Origin: Bacteroidales bacterium
GTDB taxonomy: Bacteria > Bacteroidota > Bacteroidia > Bacteroidales > UBA932
Assembly: GCA_017558775.1 (NCBI GenBank)
Contig: JAFYTP010000128.1
Location: 1 to 40,441, forward strand
DNA length: 40,441 nt
Direction of reading: 5' to 3'
Shown: positions 32,652 to 40,441 of the stretch, piece after piece
Numbering within the stretch: position 1 is the stretch's first letter
Layout: the number at the start of each line of letters is the position of its first letter
The notes under the pieces: generated by a model
Seen by the model: only the letters and a program-made list of their open reading frames with translations
Database searches by the model: none
Told to the model about the DNA's origin: nothing
Made by a program: the position numbers and the translations under genes

Positions 32652-32674
32652 ATCTCCTAATCCGATTAGGAGAT
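32652..32674 (+). promoter_or_regulatory. Perfect 23-bp palindrome, probable operator (copy 2)
   Basis: ATCTCCTAATC and GATTAGGAGAT are perfect inverted arms around a single C (32663). The inner 19 bp match the element before the macroglobulin gene at 17 positions. It lies in the -33 region of the downstream promoter (-7 box at 32690) and 24 bases after the Lrp-type gene. It could also act as a weak terminator of that gene, but the one-base centre, the lack of a T-run and the second copy favour a protein-binding site. Confidence 0.6.
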
Positions 32675-32689
32675 GTGGATTATTTTGCT

Positions 32690-32697
32690 TAGATTTG
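32690..32697 (+). promoter_or_regulatory. -7 box TAGATTTG of the beta-barrel gene
   Basis: Matches TAnnTTTG, 21 bases before the ATG at 32719. The -33 position is occupied by the palindrome rather than a TTTG. Confidence 0.55.
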
Positions 32698-32718
32698 TGT
32701 AGTTAGTAAGTAGCCTAA

Positions 32719-35601
32719 ATGAAGAAGTTTATATTCCTCATCGTTTCCGTGTGCTTGTGCGTGAGCGCGAAAGCACAGGTGTTCATCCTGAACGACAACA
32801 TTTTCCAGGGCCGGATGAGCGAAATCCGGACAACTGTCCTGGATTCGCTGACCAACGAGCCGGTGGCGTTCGCCTCGGTGTACGTGATTCCCTCGAAAGA
32901 TACGACCATCACCAATTTCACCCTGACCGATGCCAAAGGCGAGGCGAAGCTGGACGAAGTTCCTTACGGCAACTATGTCTTCCATGTGGAGATGATGGGC
33001 TACAAGCCCTATGTCAAGGAGCGCTACTTCCGGGACGAGGTCGTGGAGATGGGCACCATCCGGCTGCAGGTGGACGAGCAGTTCCTGCAGGCGGCCACCG
33101 TCACGGATGTGGGCAACCCCATCGTGATGAAGAAAGACACCATCGAGTTCAACGCCTCCTCCTTCCGCGTGGGGGCCAATGCGATGCTCAAGGACCTGCT
33201 GAAGCGGATGCCCGGCATGGAAATCACCGAGGACGGAAAGGTCAAGTTCAACGGCGAGGAGATCGACAAGCTCACTGTGGGCGGCCGGACCTTCTTCTTC
33301 AACGACCAGTCCACCGCCTTGAACAACCTGCCGGCGGCCGTGGTGGACAAAATCCGCGTCATCGACCGGGAATCTGAAGCCACCCGTGCCTCCGGCCTCC
33401 AGGACGGCACCCGGGAGAAGGTGCTGGACGTCGCCCTCAAGAAGGAATACGAGAAAGGCTGGTTCGGCAACGTGGGCCTGAAGGGCGGCACGACGGTCGG
33501 GGACAAGAATCCCGAAGAGCTCCGGGATGACCGCGGCCTCCTGTACAACGGCAACGTCCTGGTATCGGCCTATAACGAAAAAGACCAGCTGACGGTTATC
33601 GCCAATACCCAGAACATCGACGACTCCGGTATGATTTTCCAGGTCAGTCGCGGCGATGGCGAAATAACCTCCTCCCTGGACCAGGGGCTTTCCTCCGCCG
33701 CCCAATTCGCCGTCAATCTCAATACCGCCCGCATCAAGGACGTGGAGACCACGGTGGGGGCCAATGCCAAATACACGGACTCGGTCTCCGGTACCCGTGC
33801 GGAGCGAACCACCTATCTGGACGGCGGCAACCTGACCTCCTCTTCGGAAAACAAGGGGCGGCAGTTCGAGAATGGCGCGTCGGGCAACATGGAATTTCAG
33901 AAAGAAAAGGGAAAAGTCTGGTTCCATGTCCGCTCCGAGGCCCATTACGACCGGACAGACTCTTTCACCGAGAACTCCACCACGACTTCCCGGGAAGGTG
34001 TCTTCGTCAACAGTTCCGACAACACGACACGCGATCTGTCCGTGAGCAAAGATGTCTATTGGGACAACGATATCACCTTCCGCGACCTGTGGGGTAAGGA
34101 AAAGCGGAATCTCGAACTGGAGGCCTATGTCTCTTATGCGACGACAGGCGGAAACACCGACCAGTCATCCGTCCTGAAGCTCTCCGACGGAATGGATTCC
34201 CGGACGATGCGGTACGACAACGACAACAACTCCCTCTGGTTGGACGGAATGGTTAAATATACGGAACCCTTGAGCGAAAAATGGCTGCTTTCCGCCACCG
34301 CGGACCTGTCCTGGAACCATAGAAATTCCGTTCGCGACGCTTTCGACGCGGCTGGCCGTAACGACTATTATTCCTCCGTCAACCGTTCCGCCCTTTTGGA
34401 ACAGGATTATGGCCTGACCGCCCAGTACACGTTCGGAACGGGCAGTTGGATTACCTTCGGCGGCCGGGTGGTCGGGGTCCAGAACGAAACCTTCTCCAAG
34501 AGTTTCGGCGTGGAAAATGTCAACGGCAAGGACGAATGGAACTGGTATGTGATGCCGAGGATCCGCTTCCAGCACAACAGGGGGGATGATCGATTCACGC
34601 TCAACGTTTCCGGTTACACTCAACGTCCCAACCTCACCCGGATGCAGCCGGTGCTGAACATCAACAATCCGTCCCGCCTGAGCTTGGGAAACATTTATCT
34701 GAGACACTATTCCGAGACCTACTTGAGCGCAAGCTGGACGCGGAACAATCGGGAAAAATTCACCAATTTGACGCTCAACTCCTATACGGATATTTACAAG
34801 TCGTCCATCACTCAGGCCCAGTGGTATGACGCGAACGGAATCCTGTACGCCATCCCCGTCAACTCCCGGAAACCGCGCCTGGAAACCAGGATGTATGCGA
34901 ATTACACCACACCGCTGGACGCGAAGAAAATCTGGTCCCTGACCCTCTACGGTTCAGCGTATTATACCTATGCCGTCAGTTATCTGGCCAAGACCGTACT
35001 CCCCGGACTTGACAAGGACACGTTCGATTACGCCGGATTCATGGCGGACTTCTGGGGGAATGCGGAAGGAGACCGCTTCTTCGGCGGCAAAAGCGGCTTC
35101 GAGGAAAGCCGTATGCGCACTTTCAACCCCAACGCCAGCATCAGCGTCAAGTTCAATCAGGAACGGATCTCTTTCACCTCCGGAGTCTCCGGCTCGGCCC
35201 AGATCGCCCGCTATTCACTGGACCCCAACGCCAATCTGAATACGCTGAACATCGGATTCCGGGGAGACGCCTCCTACACGACCAAGCACGAGTTTGAACT
35301 CAACACCGACCTGGCCTATGTCATCTACAAAGGATATGCGCCGGGTTACGGCCAGCCCGAGTGGCAGTGGAACGCCGAAATCAACAAGAACATCGGCGCC
35401 TTCAACCTGAGCGTCTCCATCCACGATATCCTGAACCAGACCCGCAGCCTCACGCACACCGTCAACGCCAACTACGAGGAGGATTCCTACCGGCTCGTCA
35501 TGGGCCGCTATGTCCTCTTCGGCGTCAAGTGGAACTTCGGCAAGATGAACGCCACCCACAGCCAGCGCGCGCAGCAGGTGGCCTGGGACATGATATACTA
35601 G
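32719..35601 (+). CDS. Outer-membrane beta-barrel protein, TonB-receptor-like with carboxypeptidase-regulatory domain
   Basis: 960 residues. A signal peptide (MKKFIFLIVSVCLCVSAKAQ) is followed at about 38-115 by a carboxypeptidase-regulatory domain (TTVLDSLTNEPVAFASVYV ... VEMMGYKPYVKERYF), a plug-like region (KDTIEFNASSFRVGANAMLKDLLKRMPGMEITEDGKVKFNGEEIDKLTVGG) and a long barrel of the outer-membrane-protein beta-barrel family, distinct from SusC (no EETVV-GYG motif). No SusD lies beside it, so it is probably a stand-alone receptor or an envelope protein. The chain ends ...RAQQVAWDMIY. Upstream lie the palindromic element and a -7 box. A secreted peptidase gene follows after 29 bases, which hints at peptide uptake. 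Confidence 0.9.
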   Translation: MKKFIFLIVSVCLCVSAKAQVFILNDNIFQGRMSEIRTTVLDSLTNEPVAFASVYVIPSKDTTITNFTLTDAKGEAKLDEVPYGNYVFHVEMMGYKPYVKERYFRDEVVEMGTIRLQVDEQFLQAATVTDVGNPIVMKKDTIEFNASSFRVGANAMLKDLLKRMPGMEITEDGKVKFNGEEIDKLTVGGRTFFFNDQSTALNNLPAAVVDKIRVIDRESEATRASGLQDGTREKVLDVALKKEYEKGWFGNVGLKGGTTVGDKNPEELRDDRGLLYNGNVLVSAYNEKDQLTVIANTQNIDDSGMIFQVSRGDGEITSSLDQGLSSAAQFAVNLNTARIKDVETTVGANAKYTDSVSGTRAERTTYLDGGNLTSSSENKGRQFENGASGNMEFQKEKGKVWFHVRSEAHYDRTDSFTENSTTTSREGVFVNSSDNTTRDLSVSKDVYWDNDITFRDLWGKEKRNLELEAYVSYATTGGNTDQSSVLKLSDGMDSRTMRYDNDNNSLWLDGMVKYTEPLSEKWLLSATADLSWNHRNSVRDAFDAAGRNDYYSSVNRSALLEQDYGLTAQYTFGTGSWITFGGRVVGVQNETFSKSFGVENVNGKDEWNWYVMPRIRFQHNRGDDRFTLNVSGYTQRPNLTRMQPVLNINNPSRLSLGNIYLRHYSETYLSASWTRNNREKFTNLTLNSYTDIYKSSITQAQWYDANGILYAIPVNSRKPRLETRMYANYTTPLDAKKIWSLTLYGSAYYTYAVSYLAKTVLPGLDKDTFDYAGFMADFWGNAEGDRFFGGKSGFEESRMRTFNPNASISVKFNQERISFTSGVSGSAQIARYSLDPNANLNTLNIGFRGDASYTTKHEFELNTDLAYVIYKGYAPGYGQPEWQWNAEINKNIGAFNLSVSIHDILNQTRSLTHTVNANYEEDSYRLVMGRYVLFGVKWNFGKMNATHSQRAQQVAWDMIY

Positions 35602-35617
35602 AAGCCGGAGAAAGTGC

Positions 35618-35625
35618 TATCTTTG
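35618..35625 (+). promoter_or_regulatory. -7 box TATCTTTG of the M28 peptidase gene
   Basis: Matches TAnnTTTG in the short gap after the beta-barrel gene, five bases before the ATG at 35631, predicting a leaderless transcript in addition to any read-through. Confidence 0.5.
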
Positions 35626-35630
35626 TAAGT

Positions 35631-36884
35631 ATGAAAAAGCACTTTCTGATTCTTCTCCTGGCGCTGGCCGCCGTGCAGCTGCCGGCGCAGGACCTGGCGC
35701 ATTACAAGCGGGTTGTCAAGGAGCTCAGCTCTTCCAAATACCAGGGCCGCGGCTACGCCAGAGGCGGCGCCAACAAAGCCGGCAAGTTCCTGGCAAAACA
35801 GTATAAGAAGGCCGGTGTCGATGAAGTCACGCTGCAGCCCTTCACCATTGACATCAACACCTTCAATGGCAAGATGGAAATGTGGGCCGACGGGAAGAAG
35901 CTCACCGCAGGCGTGGATTTCTCGATGCGGGAGTACTCGCCGGGCGTGCATGGGGAATTCCCTGTGTATCATGTCGATACCCTGAACTACAATGCCGATA
36001 AGATGTTTGAGGACCTGGCCAAACCAGAGTATGCGAATGCCCTTGTCTGCTGCGACTTCTGGTTTGCCTATCGGCACAAGGAGTTCTCCAAATTGCAGAA
36101 AGCGGGAGAGTGCACCAATGCCGGACTCCTCCAGATCTGGACCTCCCCCATCAAGTTCTACAAGGCCTATGGCCACCGCGTGGCGGACAAGCCCATCGTG
36201 TGGGTGACGCCCGAGGCCATTGAGGGCGTGAAGTCCGTCCGCCTCAACGTGGACAACGAGTTCCTGAAGGATTACGGGCTCTTCAACGTGATTGCGAAGG
36301 TGGAAGGCGCGAGGCACGACAGCTGCTATGTCTTCACCGCCCATTACGACCACCTGGGCAACCTGGGGCGCAAAATCTTCTATGCCGGGGCCAATGACAA
36401 CGCCTCCGGAACCGCCACCCTCGTGACGCTGGCCGCCCATTACGCCAAGAATCGGCCCCCGTACGACATGTACTTCCTCTCCTTCTCCGGTGAGGATGCG
36501 AACCTGCGGGGCTCGGAGTTCTTTGCCAACAACCCCATCGTGCCGCTGGAGCAGATCAAGTACCTGTTCAACATCGACATGATCGGCGACAACAATCCCG
36601 TGCAGTACTGCGAGTGCAGCGACGAGGGGATGCGGGGCTTCGCGCTCTTTGAGCAAATCAATGGCGAGAAGCAGTATTTCAAGGCGCTGAACCGCGGAGC
36701 GCTGGCCGCCAACAGCGACCATTATCCCTTCGCCACCCGCCACGTCCCGTGCATTTTCCTCGAAAACGAGGAGGGCGACGCTTTCCAGTATTACCACACC
36801 ATTTACGACAACTGGAAGCACGCCGTCTTCGACAGTTACGAGCCGGTTTTCAAGCTGGTGACCGAATTTATCGAACGCTACTAA
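35631..36884 (+). CDS. Secreted M28-family metallopeptidase
   Basis: Exported zinc peptidase (aminopeptidase type) of 417 residues. The signal peptide MKKHFLILLLALAAVQLPAQ starts at 35631; the frame is open further upstream but overlaps the preceding gene. The M28 zinc site is visible: H238 in TAHYDHLG, D256 in GANDNASGTA, the acidic pair E288-D289 in SGEDANLRGSEFF, an aspartate in FNIDMIGD, and a histidine in NSDHYPFA. In most relatives the acidic pair is Glu-Glu, so the zinc-ligand position carries Asp here. It probably trims peptides in the periplasm or outside. It may be co-transcribed with the beta-barrel gene, but a -7 box directly before it suggests an own promoter. Confidence 0.92.
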   Translation: MKKHFLILLLALAAVQLPAQDLAHYKRVVKELSSSKYQGRGYARGGANKAGKFLAKQYKKAGVDEVTLQPFTIDINTFNGKMEMWADGKKLTAGVDFSMREYSPGVHGEFPVYHVDTLNYNADKMFEDLAKPEYANALVCCDFWFAYRHKEFSKLQKAGECTNAGLLQIWTSPIKFYKAYGHRVADKPIVWVTPEAIEGVKSVRLNVDNEFLKDYGLFNVIAKVEGARHDSCYVFTAHYDHLGNLGRKIFYAGANDNASGTATLVTLAAHYAKNRPPYDMYFLSFSGEDANLRGSEFFANNPIVPLEQIKYLFNIDMIGDNNPVQYCECSDEGMRGFALFEQINGEKQYFKALNRGALAANSDHYPFATRHVPCIFLENEEGDAFQYYHTIYDNWKHAVFDSYEPVFKLVTEFIERY

Positions 36885-36899
36885 TCCATTTTTGACGGA

Positions 36900-36946
36900 T
36901 TTTGTGTATCTTCGTGCGTTTTTTGTGTATTAACGCTTCGAAGATA
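36900..36946 (+). repeat. Direct and inverted repeats before glmS
   Basis: TTTTGTGTAT occurs at 36900-36909 and again at 36921-36930, 21 bp apart. TATCTTCG (36907-36914) is the exact inverse of CGAAGATA (36939-36946), whose last base is the A of the glmS ATG. The inverted pair could fold over the start codon in mRNA, or the direct repeats could be a binding site. No standard -33/-7 pair is clear here. Confidence 0.35.
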
Positions 36947-38790
36947 TGTGTGGTATTGTCGGCTATGTCGGTGGACGGCAGGCCTATCCCATTTTGATCA
37001 AGGGCCTCACCCGACTCGAGTACAGGGGCTATGACAGCGCCGGCGTGGCGCTCATCGGCAACGGGGGCGACCTCGTCATTTACAAGACCAAGGGCAAGGT
37101 GCGCGACTTGGAGAAACTGGCTTCGGCCCAGGATGTTTCCGGCACCATCGGCATTGCCCATACCCGCTGGGCCACCCACGGCGAGCCGAGCGACGTCAAT
37201 TCCCACCCGCATTATTCCGAGAACCACCGGCTGGCGCTGATCCACAACGGCATCATCGAGAATTACCAGGCCGTCAAGACCGAGCTGGAGCGGCATGGAT
37301 ACCATTTCCAGAGCCAGACCGACACCGAGGTCGTCATCCAGCTGATCCAGTTCATGATGGACACCCAGGGGGCGAGCTTCGAGGAGGCCGTCCCGCTGGC
37401 TTTGAACCATATCGTCGGGGCCTATGCCTTCGTGATCATGGACAAGACGCAGCCTGACAAGCTCATCGCCGCCCGCAAGGGCAGTCCGCTGGTTATCGGC
37501 GTGGGCGAGGACGAATTTTTCCTGGGTTCCGACGCCTCCCCGATCATCGAATATACCCACAAGGTAGTCTATCTGGACGACGAGCAAATCGCTTATATCC
37601 AGCGCGGTAAGGACCTCCGTATCACGGACCTGAAGAGCGTCGAGCAGACGCCGCAGATTCGCGAGCTGGAAATGAGCCTGAGTGAAATCGAGAAGGGCGG
37701 TTTCCCGCATTTCATGCTCAAGGAAATCTTCGAGCAGCCGCGGACGCTGCGTGCGTCGATGAAGGGCCGCCTGCACCCGGAACTGGGCGAGGTCAAGCTT
37801 TCCGGCGTCATCGACAATTGCGAACGCCTATTGAGCGCCAAGCGCATCATTATCTGCGCTTGCGGCACCTCCTGGCACGCCGGACTCATCGGCAAATACC
37901 TGCTGGAGGAGCTGACGCGCAAGCCCGTCGAGGTCGAATATGCCTCCGAGTTCCGCTATCGCAAGCCGGTTATCTATCCGTCGGATGTGGTCATCGCCAT
38001 TTCGCAGTCCGGTGAGACGGCCGATACTTTGGCGGCGGTCAAGCTGGCCCGGGAAGCGGGGGCTTTCCTGTTCGGCATCTGCAACGTGGTCGGCTCTTCC
38101 ATCGCCCGCGCCACCGATACCGGCTGCTATACGCACATCGGCCCAGAAATCGGCGTGGCATCGACCAAGGCCTTCACAGCGCAAGTCACGACGCTTTTCC
38201 TGCTTGCGATGAGCCTGGCAGAGCAGTTGGGGACCGTTTCAGACGAGCGCAGGGCGCAGCTGGTCAACGAGTTGCAACGCATTCCCGATAAGATCGCCAA
38301 GATCCTGGAGCACGACGCACAGATTTCCGAGCTGGCGAAGATCTTCACATATACTCACAATTTCCTGTACCTGGGCCGCGGATACAACTATCCTGTGGCG
38401 CTGGAAGGCGCCCTGAAACTCAAGGAGATTTCCTATATCCACGCGGAAGGGTATCCGGCTGCCGAGATGAAACACGGGCCCATCGCCCTTATTGACGAGG
38501 AAATGCCGGTGGTGGTCATCGCCCCGCGCCGGGGTCACTATGACAAGATCCTGAGTAATATCCAGGAGGTCAAGGCGCGCAAGGGCCGGATCATCAGCGT
38601 CATCACCGAGGGGGACACGGACGTGAAAGCCCTGTCCGACTGGTATTTCGAGATTCCGGACACGGAAGAGTGCTTCGAGCCCATCCTCTCCATCATCCCT
38701 CTGCAGCTGCTGGCCTACCACATCGCCATCGCCAAAGGCCGCGACGTGGACCAGCCCCGCAACCTCGCCAAGAGCGTCACGGTCGAGTAA
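36946..38790 (+). CDS. glmS: Glutamine-fructose-6-phosphate aminotransferase (isomerizing), GlmS
   Basis: Makes glucosamine-6-phosphate from fructose-6-phosphate and glutamine, the entry to peptidoglycan and lipopolysaccharide amino sugars. The 614-residue length is typical. The N-terminal glutaminase begins MCGIVGYVGGRQA; cysteine 2 becomes the nucleophile after removal of Met. HTRWATHGEPSDVNSHPH and HNGIIENY complete that site. Two SIS sugar-isomerase domains follow (CGTSWHAGLIGKYLLEEL, ISQSGETADTLAA, VASTKAFTAQVTTLFLLAM). The C-terminus DQPRNLAKSVTVE is the conserved GlmS tail. Its stop codon abuts the stop of the convergent metallo-beta-lactamase gene. No ribozyme is visible upstream. Confidence 0.98.
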   Translation: MCGIVGYVGGRQAYPILIKGLTRLEYRGYDSAGVALIGNGGDLVIYKTKGKVRDLEKLASAQDVSGTIGIAHTRWATHGEPSDVNSHPHYSENHRLALIHNGIIENYQAVKTELERHGYHFQSQTDTEVVIQLIQFMMDTQGASFEEAVPLALNHIVGAYAFVIMDKTQPDKLIAARKGSPLVIGVGEDEFFLGSDASPIIEYTHKVVYLDDEQIAYIQRGKDLRITDLKSVEQTPQIRELEMSLSEIEKGGFPHFMLKEIFEQPRTLRASMKGRLHPELGEVKLSGVIDNCERLLSAKRIIICACGTSWHAGLIGKYLLEELTRKPVEVEYASEFRYRKPVIYPSDVVIAISQSGETADTLAAVKLAREAGAFLFGICNVVGSSIARATDTGCYTHIGPEIGVASTKAFTAQVTTLFLLAMSLAEQLGTVSDERRAQLVNELQRIPDKIAKILEHDAQISELAKIFTYTHNFLYLGRGYNYPVALEGALKLKEISYIHAEGYPAAEMKHGPIALIDEEMPVVVIAPRRGHYDKILSNIQEVKARKGRIISVITEGDTDVKALSDWYFEIPDTEECFEPILSIIPLQLLAYHIAIAKGRDVDQPRNLAKSVTVE

Positions 38791-40441
38791 CTACTTCAGG
38801 GCTTCGGGATCGTTGTACCGGATATAGACGCCGTTCTCGTAAATGTAGCTGTTGAGGTCGCTCTCCGCGTCTTCCAACACGCCCTTCCGCTTGCCGGAAA
38901 GGAGTTCCTGTGACATCCTCTTTTCGTCCAGGAGGCGCTGGAGCGTCTCCGGATTGTCGCCGTGGTAATGTCCCGGATAGAGCTTCTCGATGCCATTAGC
39001 CTGCATATACTCAATCGTGCGGTCCAGGGTGTTGATCAACGTCCGGAAGGAGTTGGTGAACAGCAGCAGGTTGGTCGATCCGAAGGCGTCGCCGCTGAAG
39101 CCGTAATGGCGCTCTTTGTCGAAGAAAGTGACGGAGCCCGAGGTGTGGCCCGGGGTGTGGAGAACCTCAATCTGACGACCGCCCAGGTCGATGATGTCGC
39201 CGTCGGAAAGGAGGTTGACCTTGACGTGGCACTTGCGGGCTCCCTCCTCGATCATGGGCAAATCAGCAAAATGGATAGAAACCTCCGGGAAGCCGACGGG
39301 GTCGCTGGCGTCAAGATAGAATTCTTCCCCCAAGTAGACGATGGCGCCGCCGACGTGATCGCCATGGCCGTGCGTAAGCGCGACGGTAACCGGCTTGTCG
39401 GTGAGTTTGGCGACGGTCTTGGCCAAATCGGGCATCCAGGCGCCCGCGTCAATCAGCAAAGCGCGGTCATCTCCTTCAAGCAGATAGACCGACTCGTTAT
39501 ACACCCGGTTTCCGTTGCCTTCCAAGGTCCGGTCGTCGATGCGGCGGAATACCACATCATTGTCGCGATACACGAAAGACTCTGGGTACTGGGCATTGTG
39601 TTTTTCCAGCTGTTCGGCGCTCCAAGTCACGATAGCCTGGCCGTGACGGAAGTAGGTGTCCAGCCCGGGACGGCCCAGATTCGAGGGTTCCATTGCGGCG
39701 GTGCCGGCTTCCATTTCATCCAGCAACGCTTTCATATCCCGGAGATACTCCATTCCCAGTTCCTGTCCCTCCGGAAGCTTCAGCCAGTCTTTCTGCCAAT
39801 AATGACCGCCATAAATCTTCAGACGGTCCGGATCGACCCCCAACGCTTCGAGCGTCTCTATCAGGGATGGCACGGAGGTGACATATTGGTTGAAGCCGTC
39901 CTCGTTGAAAATCCAGACACCGTGACCGGATCCAACGGCGTCGCCCGTGAACAAGAGGTTCTGCTCCTTGAGCAGATAGGTCACCGACCCTTGCGTATGG
40001 CCGGGAACGGGAATGACCTCCACGGTCATCCCGCCAAGGGAGAAAGTCAATCCTTCGTCGCGGAACAGGCCCGACCATTCAATGAAGTGGGCATTCGCCT
40101 CAGGATAACGTTCTTTGAACCAGGCGAAATCGCCCTCCGGCAGCGCGAAACGCACCTCGGGATCATCGACAAATGCAGGCAGCATACCCGTGTGGTCACC
40201 GTGCTCGTGGGTGAAGGCGATGGTCAGCGGCTTGCCTTTCGTGCGCTCGGCCACCAGGGAACGGAGCGACTCCGCCGCGTTATCGGCCCAATCGATGGGG
40301 TTGGACAGGTCGATCATCAGCGCTTCCTTCTTTCCGACCAGCAGGTAGATATCCGAGCAGTTGTTGAAATGAGTCAGCTTCCCGTCGGCATCGAAAGCCT
40401 CGCCGGCGGGGTTGGAGCTGTTGTAGTCCTGGATATGGTAG
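38791..40441 (-). CDS. Tandem metallo-beta-lactamase-fold hydrolase (5' end outside window)
   Basis: The frame is open through the right edge, giving 549 visible residues; an internal ATG at 40317 is not the true start, because the residues before it (FNNCSDIYLLVGKKEALMID) already form the first strands of the fold. Two complete metallo-beta-lactamase domains are present. The first has THEHGDHTGM, PVPGHTQGSVTY, FTGDAVGSG and GGHYW. The second has THGHGDHVGG, HTPGHTSGSVTF, FSGDAFGST and PGHYHGDN. Both therefore keep a full set of zinc ligands. Substrates of such proteins range from thioesters and lactones to alkyl sulfates; none can be assigned. A signal peptide, if any, lies outside the window. 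Confidence 0.88.
   Translation of the reverse strand, partial: YHIQDYNSSNPAGEAFDADGKLTHFNNCSDIYLLVGKKEALMIDLSNPIDWADNAAESLRSLVAERTKGKPLTIAFTHEHGDHTGMLPAFVDDPEVRFALPEGDFAWFKERYPEANAHFIEWSGLFRDEGLTFSLGGMTVEVIPVPGHTQGSVTYLLKEQNLLFTGDAVGSGHGVWIFNEDGFNQYVTSVPSLIETLEALGVDPDRLKIYGGHYWQKDWLKLPEGQELGMEYLRDMKALLDEMEAGTAAMEPSNLGRPGLDTYFRHGQAIVTWSAEQLEKHNAQYPESFVYRDNDVVFRRIDDRTLEGNGNRVYNESVYLLEGDDRALLIDAGAWMPDLAKTVAKLTDKPVTVALTHGHGDHVGGAIVYLGEEFYLDASDPVGFPEVSIHFADLPMIEEGARKCHVKVNLLSDGDIIDLGGRQIEVLHTPGHTSGSVTFFDKERHYGFSGDAFGSTNLLLFTNSFRTLINTLDRTIEYMQANGIEKLYPGHYHGDNPETLQRLLDEKRMSQELLSGKRKGVLEDAESDLNSYIYENGVYIRYNDPEALK

Noticed and set aside
36885-36910. A hairpin AATCC/GGATT after the peptidase gene as terminator
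   Set aside because: The stem has only five base pairs and no clear T-run; too weak to call.
1-40441. tRNA, rRNA, riboswitch, CRISPR, transposase or phage genes
   Set aside because: No recognisable examples were seen on either strand. Intergenic gaps are all shorter than 230 bases and mostly explained by promoters and terminators.

Overview
The window looks like a chromosomal segment of a moderately GC-rich member of the Bacteroidales (phylum Bacteroidota). The evidence is a SusC/SusD outer-membrane nutrient-uptake pair, a periplasmic-propeller/AraC regulator, several Bacteroidota-type lipoproteins and beta-barrel proteins, and many promoters of the Bacteroides type (-7 box TAnnTTTG) with no clear Shine-Dalgarno sequences. 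I cannot name a genus. No RNA genes, insertion sequences, phage genes or CRISPR arrays were seen.

Layout. 1-10581: a polysaccharide/peptide-utilisation-like locus on the minus strand (susC 4361-7540, susD 2546-4348, a hairpin terminator, then a second susC-like gene that runs off the left edge), with a divergent membrane-spanning AraC-type regulator at 7639-10581. Both susC promoters carry the same array of three GTGGA repeats at exactly 21-bp spacing, placed identically relative to the -7 box. This is the best candidate for the regulator's operator. 10588-15395: an iron-dependent alcohol dehydrogenase, a beta-solenoid lipoprotein of the DUF2807 type, and a two-gene unit of a 50-residue small protein and a large lipoprotein with two jelly-roll adhesin-like domains. 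15584-16487: a small GlsB/YeaQ-type membrane protein and a secreted DUF3237-like protein. 16488-21056: hydE, divergent from a tightly packed acyltransferase, sppA and beta-barrel gene cluster.

21063-26360: a giant alpha-2-macroglobulin-like protein that carries an internal SusC-type carboxypeptidase-regulatory module, divergent from a YfcC-like carrier (26473-27795). 27796-30625: the whole proline pathway in two genes, proA and an unusual proC-proB fusion. 30704-32627: metY, divergent from an Lrp/AsnC regulator. 32719-36884: an outer-membrane beta-barrel protein of the TonB-receptor type and a secreted M28 peptidase. 36946-38790: glmS. 38791 to the right edge: a protein with two tandem metallo-beta-lactamase domains, incomplete at its N-terminus.

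Points that stand out: the 21-bp-phased triple operator at two susC promoters; a second, palindromic element (17 of 19 bases identical, same orientation, same position relative to the -7 box) shared by the macroglobulin gene and the beta-barrel gene; the ProC-ProB fusion; the SusC-like module inside the macroglobulin; a small cysteine-containing acidic peptide upstream of the adhesin lipoprotein; several promoters placed so close to start codons that the mRNAs should be leaderless; and convergent genes whose stop codons abut with no gap.
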